Assembly (NCBI GenBank): GCA_015494185.1
Contig: WGBT01000296.1
Span: 1-5,344, forward strand
Length of the DNA: 5,344 nt
Origin: Hyphomicrobiales bacterium
Lineage (GTDB): Bacteria > Pseudomonadota > Alphaproteobacteria > Rhizobiales > S144-35
Direction: 5' to 3'
The first letter of the stretch is position 1; every line of letters starts with the position of its first letter. The position numbers were made by a program, and so were the translations under genes. Shown here in pieces: positions 1-4,184 of the stretch. Below the pieces are notes generated by a model. That model ran no database searches. It saw nothing but the letters and a program-made list of their open reading frames with translations, and had not been told where the DNA came from.

Positions 1-133
1 TCTCAGTGCTTGGCTTTCTCATCTAAAATTTCTGATCTTAAAAATAGATTATTCGCAAGCTTCTGTTCGCGGCCCCCTTCCTATGCCCCCCTATGATCCC
101 CTTCCCATCCTGAGCCCGCATGACCGTGGGCGC

Positions 134-167
134 TTGGATCATATCCGAGTTTGGATCATATCCGAGT
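134..167. repeat. 17-bp perfect tandem duplication containing a dyad
   Basis: Two identical adjacent 17-base copies lie at 134-150 and 151-167 (TTGGATCATATCCGAGT). Each copy carries the interrupted palindrome GGAT-CAT-ATCC, so the array presents two dyads 17 bp apart. It could be a tandem operator for a dimeric regulator or simply a slippage duplication. The sequence alone does not decide between these. Confidence 0.95.
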
Positions 168-279
168 AATGTAAGCCGCTCTTGGCGAAATGCAATCTTT
201 TAACGCCGATTTTAGGTTCTGTTCTCAAGTGGAGCCGCCACAGTTCAAGCCTGCACTCCTCACCTTTCCCCACCCCTTG

Positions 280-325
280 ATCCCTGAGCCTCGACATCCT
301 TTATCCCTGAGCCTCGACATCCTTT
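280..325. repeat. 23-bp perfect tandem duplication
   Basis: Positions 280-302 are repeated exactly at 303-325 with no spacer. The unit begins ATCCCTGAGCC and ends ACATCCTTT. It lies inside the C-rich plus-strand segment. Two identical 23-mers side by side cannot be a chance match at this scale, and their perfect identity suggests a recent duplication or active homogenisation. Confidence 0.97.
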
Positions 326-364
326 CCCCACAAGCCTGTGATAAGCCATTGCAACATCACAATC

Positions 365-388
365 ATGTCTCACTTCTCAATGTCTCAC
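365..388. repeat. 9-bp direct repeat, period 15
   Basis: ATGTCTCAC occurs at 365-373 and again at 380-388, separated by 6 bases. It is short enough that chance is possible on its own, but it belongs to a cluster of similar duplications in the same intergenic region. Confidence 0.6.
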
Positions 389-450
389 CTCTTCCCTCAA
401 CCATGTCAAGTGTAACGGATTTTGGCCCCCTCTCGCAATCCCCCCGTCTC

Positions 451-468
451 GGTTCCCAAGGTTCCCAA
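451..468. repeat. 9-bp perfect tandem duplication
   Basis: GGTTCCCAA occurs at 451-459 and immediately again at 460-468. This is another two-copy tandem duplication in the non-coding region, about 60 bp before the first CtrA-type box. Confidence 0.85.
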
Positions 469-525
469 ATTGACACGAGATGATCATTTTGAGACGTCCC
501 GGCCCTTTCTGTCCCTCGTCTCTGA

Positions 526-541
526 TTAAGAGGGTGTTAAC
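526..541 (+). promoter_or_regulatory. CtrA-type binding site (TTAA-N7-TTAAC)
   Basis: TTAA at 526-529 is followed by seven bases (GAGGGTG) and TTAAC at 537-541. This is an exact match to the full CtrA consensus TTAA-N7-TTAAC described in Caulobacter and other alphaproteobacteria. In known CtrA-activated promoters the box overlaps or sits near the -35 region, but no clear -10 element or convincing downstream gene start was identified. A second exact box lies 114 bp downstream. CtrA itself is not in the window, so binding is inferred from the motif and the likely taxon. Confidence 0.55.
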
Positions 542-639
542 GTTCACATCCTAGGGTTGTTATCGAAAAAAAATGACACCTAAAAAGTGCCGCCCCTGCC
601 GGGCTTTGCAATCGCCACAGAAAGGCCATGAAATCTGGA

Positions 640-654
640 TTAATTTTTCGTTAA
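640..654 (+). promoter_or_regulatory. Second CtrA-type binding site (TTAA-N7-TTAA)
   Basis: TTAA at 640-643, seven bases (TTTTTCG), then TTAA at 651-654. It matches both half-sites exactly but lacks the trailing C of the fullest consensus. The spacing between the two boxes is 114 bp. It lies about 500 bp upstream of the carboxypeptidase start, which is far for a simple promoter, so the target could be a small unrecognised transcript, a long leader, or a gene to the left. Confidence 0.5.
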
Positions 655-849
655 TTCAAAAAAGGGGTTTGGGACGTCCTCATCGCTATTTTCGACACAA
701 AGCGGCTCCCAAAGCCCTCTTGATGTATTGGAAATGCTGTAACGATGGCAAGGAAGCCTGTCCCAATTGGGGACTTTGCACAGTGGACGAGTCTGAACGA
801 CGTGTCTGAAACAATGGACGCAAATCTTCTCCTGGCGGGACAAAGACCG

Positions 850-866
850 ATGGCGTTGTGCGCCAT
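850..866. other. 6-bp hairpin candidate
   Basis: ATGGCG at 850-855 pairs perfectly with CGCCAT at 861-866 around a 5-base loop (TTGTG). No T-run follows on either strand, so it does not look like an intrinsic terminator. It lies between the second CtrA-type box and the carboxypeptidase gene and could be part of a structured leader. On its own it is weak evidence. Confidence 0.4.
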
Positions 867-894
867 GTGCAGCCATGAAAGCAGACTTCCCGCT

Positions 895-916
895 AGCATC
901 AGAAAAGCATCAGAAA
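895..916. repeat. 11-bp perfect tandem duplication
   Basis: AGCATCAGAAA is present at 895-905 and directly again at 906-916. The second copy overlaps the start of the next duplication (912-955), so the region 895-955 is a nested repeat block. Confidence 0.9.
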
Positions 917-955
917 CTGGCGCGAGAATTGCTTAGAAACTGGCGCGAGAATTGC
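912..955. repeat. 21-bp direct repeat, period 23
   Basis: The 21 bases at 912-932 (starting AGAAACTGGCG and ending GAGAATTGC) recur exactly at 935-955 after the 2-base spacer TT. The block introduces a TAG stop at 934-936 in the short frame running through it, which argues against that frame being a conserved gene. Confidence 0.97.
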
Positions 956-997
956 ACATAGGGATTGTGCGAATGAGAATTGGAATTGCGAGCAGAA

Positions 998-1023
998 CGC
1001 GTAGCCATTTTCATGGCTGTGCG
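998..1023 (+). other. 11-bp stem with tetraloop in putative leader RNA
   Basis: CGCGTAGCCAT (998-1008) pairs with ATGGCTGTGCG (1013-1023) around the loop TTTC. There are nine Watson-Crick pairs and two adjacent G-U wobbles (1001/1020 and 1002/1019). In a minus-strand transcript the wobbles would become A-C mismatches, so the stem is more stable in plus-strand RNA, the direction of the downstream carboxypeptidase gene starting 138 bases later. There is no U-run, so it is not an intrinsic terminator. It may be a leader structure, part of a small RNA, or a DNA dyad. Confidence 0.5.
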
Positions 1024-1096
1024 CCGCAAAGGTGGGGAATCACAAATCCATAACCTCCGCAATGTGTCAGAGGGCATCACAGATATTGGGCAAGGC

Positions 1097-1114
1097 CACG
1101 GCCATCACGGCCAT
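1097..1114. repeat. 9-bp perfect tandem duplication
   Basis: CACGGCCAT occurs at 1097-1105 and immediately again at 1106-1114, within the presumed untranslated leader of the carboxypeptidase gene, about 50 bp before its start codon. Confidence 0.85.
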
Positions 1115-1148
1115 CCAGACCACAAATCATCGATGCCTGCACTCGATT

Positions 1149-1153
1149 GGGAG
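1149..1153 (+). promoter_or_regulatory. Ribosome binding site of the carboxypeptidase gene
   Basis: GGGAG at 1149-1153 lies 7 bases before the GTG at 1161 and supports that codon as the start. There is no in-frame ATG until residue 85, inside the catalytic domain. The only close alternatives are TTG codons at 1164 and 1167, which have poorer placement. Confidence 0.6.
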
Positions 1154-1160
1154 TTGAGCT

Positions 1161-2555
1161 GTGTTGTTGTACAACGGGACGAAGTTTGAAACTGTTGGCG
1201 CTTTCAATTGGTTCCGCCAAGGTCTGCGGGCTGGGCGCCAGCCAATCACAACCGCTTTTATCGCGGCCGCGCTGACAGGCCTGGCAGCAGGGGGAACCAC
1301 CGCCCAAGCGGCCCCAAAATTGACCTCGATCGTGATCGACGCCAATACCGGTAAGACGATCCGCAGCAACCGCCCTGACGATCTGGTCTATCCGGCGTCG
1401 CTCACCAAGATCATGACGCTTTACATCCTGTTCGATTATCTGCGTGGCAAGCGGCTCGATTACAATACCACATTTTACGTCACCCCCACAGCCGCAGCCC
1501 AAGTCCCATCGAAATTAGGTCTGAAGGCGGGCCAAAGCGTCAAAGTGATTGATCTCATTCGCGCCTTGGTGACCAAATCCGCCAATGATGCAGCCACGGT
1601 GATCGCCGAGAATATCGGCGGCACAGAAGCCAATTTCGCCAAGATCATGACCATGAAGGCCCGGCAAATCGGCATGTCCCGCACCACCTTCAAAAATGCT
1701 TCAGGCCTGCCTCATCCCGAGCAAAAAACCACGGCAAGGGATATGGCGATTCTGAGTTTGCAGATCATGCGCGATCACCCGCAATATTATAAGTTCTTCA
1801 AAACCAAATATTTCAAGTTCCGCGGCAAGAGTTATCGCAATCACAATTCCTTGCTGTTCACCTATGCGGGCACCGATGGGATCAAGACCGGCTACACGCG
1901 GGCTTCGGGCTTCAATCTGGCGGCTTCCGTGCGGCGCGGCAACAAGCATTTGATCGCAGTGGTCATGGGCGGCCGTTCGGCCCGGCGCCGTAACACCTAT
2001 ATGCGGACCCTGCTCGATCGCAGTTTTCCCCATGCCGTGCCCATGCGCACCCCATCACCCCAGGCCATTCAAGTGGCCCTGGCCTCAGCACCCAAACCCA
2101 AAGGCCAGCGCCCGGCTCCACAACCGGTTACGGCTTCTGTAGCGCGGCGGCAATCGAATAAAAATCAGGATAAGAAGATCGTTGTCGCTATGCAGCGTAC
2201 TTTGACGCAGAAAATGCTGCCCCAGCACACCACCCAGCAACGCATTGCCGCAACCAGCCGCCGGCGTGTCCCGCCGCCCCACCGGATCGCACCGCCGCAA
2301 CCTCTTGAAGGGCCCTATCATGTGCAAATCGGCGCGTTTTCCACGCCGGAAGGGGCGCGTACCCGGCTCGCCCAGGTTCAGCAAGCGGCAAGCCACCTCT
2401 TACGGGGCCATCGGGCACGGGCGATTCCTGTCGTGCTTCCGGACCGGACCATCTATCGGGCCCGTTTCACCGGCTTTACCCGTCCCGCTGGCAAAAAAGT
2501 TTGCCGTTCACTCAAAACCATGAAATTCGACTGTGCGGTCATGGCCGCCTATTGA
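1161..2555 (+). CDS. Secreted D-alanyl-D-alanine carboxypeptidase with C-terminal SPOR domain
   Basis: A peptidase S11 / low-molecular-weight penicillin-binding protein of 464 residues that would remove the terminal D-alanine from peptidoglycan pentapeptides in the periplasm. Visible signs: a GTG start; an N-terminal export signal with a hydrophobic core at about 29-45 and an A-Q-A cleavage site near residue 50; catalytic SxxK at 80-83 (Ser80, Lys83); SxN at 140-142 (S-A-N); KTG at 242-244 inside GIKTGYT; and the S11-typical NASGLP segment at 179-184. The catalytic domain ends near residue 292. A basic, Pro/Gln-rich linker (about 293-383) leads to a SPOR domain (384-464) with VQIGAF and YRARF motifs and two cysteines, at 448 and 458. 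SPOR domains bind glycan strands lacking stem peptides and commonly direct proteins to the division site. The usual PBP5 C-terminal beta domain and amphipathic membrane anchor are not evident. This architecture is familiar in Rhizobiales (dacF/dacC-type annotations). The gene converges with bioD, 6 bp apart. The family assignment is firm; the septal role is inference. Confidence 0.95.
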   Translation: MLLYNGTKFETVGAFNWFRQGLRAGRQPITTAFIAAALTGLAAGGTTAQAAPKLTSIVIDANTGKTIRSNRPDDLVYPASLTKIMTLYILFDYLRGKRLDYNTTFYVTPTAAAQVPSKLGLKAGQSVKVIDLIRALVTKSANDAATVIAENIGGTEANFAKIMTMKARQIGMSRTTFKNASGLPHPEQKTTARDMAILSLQIMRDHPQYYKFFKTKYFKFRGKSYRNHNSLLFTYAGTDGIKTGYTRASGFNLAASVRRGNKHLIAVVMGGRSARRRNTYMRTLLDRSFPHAVPMRTPSPQAIQVALASAPKPKGQRPAPQPVTASVARRQSNKNQDKKIVVAMQRTLTQKMLPQHTTQQRIAATSRRRVPPPHRIAPPQPLEGPYHVQIGAFSTPEGARTRLAQVQQAASHLLRGHRARAIPVVLPDRTIYRARFTGFTRPAGKKVCRSLKTMKFDCAVMAAY

Positions 2556-2561
2556 GTGTAC

Positions 2562-3224
2562 TCAAGCGGCTGCAGGAAAGGCATGCCGCGGGGCAATCGC
2601 CGCCAAATTGGCGGGGCTGAGCTCTTCAAGCCATGGGATTTCGGCAATCACCGGAACCCCGCCATAGGTCTCAATCGCTTCAAGATTATGCGGCTGTTTC
2701 GGACCGTTCATGACAACGCCGAAGATGGGAATCTGGCGGGTGCGCAAGGCTTCCAGGGTGAGAAGGGTGTGGTTGATGGTCCCCAGCCGCGAATCGGCCA
2801 CGATGATCACCGGCAAAGCCAGCTTGGCGATGAGATCGATCATCATATGCTTGTCGTTCAAAGGCACGAGAACGCCCCCAGCCCCTTCCACAATGAGCGG
2901 CACCGGTGATGATTGGCTTACGGGAAATGTGATCGCGTTCAAATCGATCGATTGCCCTTCACGCCGGGCCGCTTCATGAGGAGAAAGCGGCGCTTTGAAC
3001 TGAACCGCACAAGGAAAAAAGCGCGCCTTGGGCAAGCCGGTCAATCTCTGAACCGTGGCGCGGTCGCCATCGCTGCCGTCATCACTGCCATCAGGGGCCA
3101 CACCGGTTTGCACCGGTTTCCAATAATGCGCGCGGCCAAGATGCTTCTCGAGCTGCAAAACCGCCCAGGCCGACACCACCGTCTTACCGATATCGGTCCC
3201 CGTTCCCGTTATGAAATACTGCAT
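2562..3224 (-). CDS. bioD: ATP-dependent dethiobiotin synthetase
   Basis: A cytoplasmic enzyme of biotin synthesis that carboxylates 7,8-diaminopelargonic acid with CO2 and ATP to form the ureido ring of dethiobiotin. The 220-residue protein has the whole family signature: P-loop GTGTDIGKT at 7-15, KPVQTG at 36-41 (Lys36), an acidic Asp54, VEGAGG at 112-117 (Glu113), LGTINH at 147-152 and AEIPWLE near the C-terminus. The length is normal (E. coli BioD is about 225 residues). The frame is open upstream to an ATG at 3284, but the ATG at 3224 is preferred because the P-loop normally begins a few residues from the N-terminus and GAGGGG lies 8 bases ahead. An acidic D/G/S stretch at 45-54 looks like an imperfect 4-residue duplication. 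No bioA, bioB, bioF or bioR gene is in view. It may be transcribed with the upstream Hpt gene (174-bp gap) or alone. It ends 6 bp from the convergent carboxypeptidase gene. Confidence 0.95.
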   Translation of the reverse strand: MQYFITGTGTDIGKTVVSAWAVLQLEKHLGRAHYWKPVQTGVAPDGSDDGSDGDRATVQRLTGLPKARFFPCAVQFKAPLSPHEAARREGQSIDLNAITFPVSQSSPVPLIVEGAGGVLVPLNDKHMMIDLIAKLALPVIIVADSRLGTINHTLLTLEALRTRQIPIFGVVMNGPKQPHNLEAIETYGGVPVIAEIPWLEELSPANLAAIAPRHAFPAAA

Positions 3225-3232
3225 CTTGCTCG

Positions 3233-3238
3233 CCCCTC
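3233..3238 (-). promoter_or_regulatory. Ribosome binding site deciding the bioD start
   Basis: On the minus strand this reads GAGGGG, 8 bases before the ATG at 3224. It favours the internal ATG over the upstream in-frame ATG at 3284, which would add a 20-residue tail before the P-loop that BioD proteins normally lack. Confidence 0.7.
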
Positions 3239-3398
3239 TGACCGCTTCAACCGTGCCCCCCTTGGCATAGCTCTTGCCCACCAATCAAACACATGCCAGC
3301 CCATCAGAAGCCGCCGCTCCCTTCACGATCATTTCTTTCTTCTGGCAGGTTTCCAGCAGGCAAACAGGCAGAAGCCGGAACCCAAATTTCCCAGAGCC

Positions 3399-3836
3399 TC
3401 AATGACTTGCTAAATATTGATCGATGAACCAAAACACCTCATCAAGATGGTGCTGCAAATCAAGCAAGGCTTCCTGCTGCAAATCGGTCATCGGCGCGCC
3501 CTGGGGGGAAGCCTCGATGGCTTCAGCGGCCGCGGCCAATTCCGCCAATCGAAAAGCGCCAACGGCTTTTGCCGAACCCTTCAAACTATGGGCGGCCTCA
3601 TACCAGTCTTTGGGGGTCTGCGCCGATTTCAGGGCTTCGAGATAGCCCCCTGCCGAGGCGCGAAATAAACTTAAAACCTCAGCGGCCAAATCTTTGTCGG
3701 AAAAAGTTGTCCGCTCAAGATAGGCCAAATCGATTGGCTGCAGGGAGGCCGTCTCATCAACGCGGTTGAGTTCTTTCGGCGTCGCATCCGTATGGTGTTT
3801 CATTTGGCGTGTTTGCCCTTTCCGGTTCGGCGTCAT
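3399..3836 (-). CDS. Free-standing Hpt (histidine phosphotransfer) domain protein
   Basis: A small cytoplasmic phosphorelay protein of 145 residues. Hpt domains accept a phosphoryl group on histidine from a receiver domain and pass it to another receiver. The active-site motif AAHSLKGSAKAVGA is at 81-94, with phospho-accepting His83, Lys86 and Gly87 as in the HxLKG signature. Hydrophobic helices fit a four-helix bundle at about 33-143, and the first 30 residues are polar and probably disordered. No kinase or receiver domain is attached, so the partners are encoded elsewhere. The ATG at 3836 has no clear ribosome binding site. The in-frame ATG at 3803 (residue 12) is preceded by GGAAAGGG at 12 bases, so the true start may be there. 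The gene is divergent from the GPR/RgsE-like gene and lies upstream of bioD on the same strand. Domain identity is solid; the pathway is unknown from this sequence, and a link to cell-cycle or polar-growth control is inference from its neighbour. Confidence 0.88.
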   Translation of the reverse strand: MTPNRKGQTRQMKHHTDATPKELNRVDETASLQPIDLAYLERTTFSDKDLAAEVLSLFRASAGGYLEALKSAQTPKDWYEAAHSLKGSAKAVGAFRLAELAAAAEAIEASPQGAPMTDLQQEALLDLQHHLDEVFWFIDQYLASH

Positions 3837-3935
3837 GACACAAGGCTTGTTTCAGTTTATGGTCATTCGTGATAACAACAGGTTAATGCCACATTTTTCG
3901 GCCATAATACGATGATTTAGAGTAATGGATTTGGA

Positions 3936-3957
3936 TGGGCCAAGACTGGGCCAAGAC
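3936..3957. repeat. 11-bp perfect tandem duplication
   Basis: TGGGCCAAGAC is present at 3936-3946 and directly again at 3947-3957, immediately before the GC-rich hairpin at 3961. It is the same kind of two-copy duplication as those in the left intergenic region. Confidence 0.93.
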
Positions 3958-3960
3958 AAA

Positions 3961-3980
3961 GCCCCGTCACGGTGCGGGGC
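3961..3980 (-). terminator. GC-rich hairpin, terminator- or attenuator-like on the minus strand
   Basis: GCCCCG (3961-3966) pairs with CGGGGC (3975-3980) around an 8-base loop. Read on the minus strand the stem is followed by TTTGTCTTGG, a weak T-rich tail. A terminator here would act about 125 bases upstream of the Hpt start codon, so it could be an attenuator in a long Hpt leader or a stop for antisense transcription coming from the GPR-like gene. The T-run is interrupted, so the call is weak. Confidence 0.3.
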
Positions 3981-3985
3981 AAAAG

Positions 3986-4011
3986 CGCAAGGGCGAAAAA
4001 CGCAAGGGCGA
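3986..4011. repeat. 11-bp direct repeat, period 15
   Basis: CGCAAGGGCGA occurs at 3986-3996 and 4001-4011, separated by AAAA. It lies just right of the GC-rich hairpin in the divergent intergenic region. Confidence 0.85.
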
Positions 4012-4172
4012 GCGGAGACGTTCACCCTGTCTTCTTTATTTTCTTCTTTTTGCCTCAAACCCTGATTACCAAAGGGGAGAAATTATTGCCATCTTACCAT
4101 CGAACCACCCCGCTTGTTGAGTGAGAATTATCAGGTTGAGGATCGTTGGGGCGAACAAAGTCAGGGGCAACT

Positions 4173-4179
4173 GAGGGGG
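4173..4179 (+). promoter_or_regulatory. Ribosome binding site deciding the GTG start of the GPR-like gene
   Basis: GAGGGGG ends 5 bases before the GTG at 4185. An in-frame TGA at 4137-4139 closes the frame upstream, and the only other possible initiator in between is a TTG at 4146, so the GTG is well supported. Confidence 0.75.
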
Positions 4180-4184
4180 TCATC

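Larger units (their letters stand above)
1..1160. other. Long gene-poor intergenic region with repeats and regulatory motifs
   Basis: No coding region can be supported in this stretch. The open frames present (for example 190-483, 573-809 and 745-936 on the plus strand and 640-876 on the minus strand) are short and mutually overlapping, have compositions unlike the neighbouring genes, lack convincing ribosome binding sites and match nothing I recognise. Several run through tandem duplications. What the region does hold: tandem repeats at 134-167, 280-325, 365-388, 451-468, 895-916, 912-955 and 1097-1114; a C-rich, G-poor plus strand around 225-450; exact TTAA-N7-TTAA motifs at 526-540 and 640-654; an A8 run near 566-573; and hairpins at 850-866 and 998-1023. 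It lies upstream of the carboxypeptidase gene and may contain its promoter and leader. A decayed gene, an unrecognised small RNA, or the 5' end of regulation for a gene left of the window are all possible. Confidence 0.7.
3837..4184. other. Divergent intergenic region between the Hpt and GPR-like genes
   Basis: This 348-bp spacer must hold the promoters of both divergent genes. I could not assign -35/-10 elements with confidence. It contains two short tandem duplications (3936-3957, 3986-4011), a GC-rich hairpin (3961-3980), a pyrimidine-rich tract around 4028-4052, and the ribosome binding site of the GPR-like gene at its right edge. A partial CtrA-like sequence (TTAA-N7-TTTT at 3883-3897) is too poor to call. 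The short minus-strand frames here and across the next gene start look spurious. Confidence 0.6.

Noticed and set aside
190..483. Plus-strand open frame of 97 codons
   Set aside because: It runs through two tandem duplications in a C-rich tract, has Pro/Ser/His-rich low-complexity translation, and has no ribosome binding site or recognisable domain.
573..936. Plus-strand open frames 573-809 and 745-936 as small genes, possibly under the CtrA-type boxes
   Set aside because: They overlap each other and minus-strand frames, match nothing known, and the second ends inside a tandem duplication. A small gene cannot be excluded but cannot be supported.
895..955. CRISPR-like repeat block
   Set aside because: The units are nested two-copy duplications with 0-2 bp spacers, not regularly spaced repeats with unique spacers, and no cas genes are present.
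526..1160. Chromosomal replication origin, prompted by the CtrA-type boxes
   Set aside because: No DnaA boxes close to TTATCCACA were seen, there is no AT-rich unwinding stretch beyond a short A-run, and no origin-linked neighbour genes are in the window.
980..1189. Plus-strand open frame of 69 codons overlapping the start of the carboxypeptidase gene
   Set aside because: It overlaps the supported GTG start in another frame and contains a tandem duplication, with no family signature.
1077..1502. Minus-strand frame of 141 codons over the carboxypeptidase N-terminus
   Set aside because: It is antisense to the signal peptide and catalytic SxxK region of a well-supported gene and has no recognisable features.
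2556..2561. A shared bidirectional terminator between the convergent genes
   Set aside because: Only 6 bp separate the stops. A loose GCGGC/GCCGC pairing at 2566-2588 has a long loop and no T-run.
3225..3300. A BioR operator (TTAT-N2-ATAA type) or BirA-type site upstream of bioD
   Set aside because: No such palindrome is present between the bioD start and the Hpt gene, so biotin-responsive control cannot be claimed from this sequence.
2913..3413. Plus-strand frame of 166 codons
   Set aside because: It is the antisense shadow of bioD, whose minus-strand frame has every catalytic motif in order.
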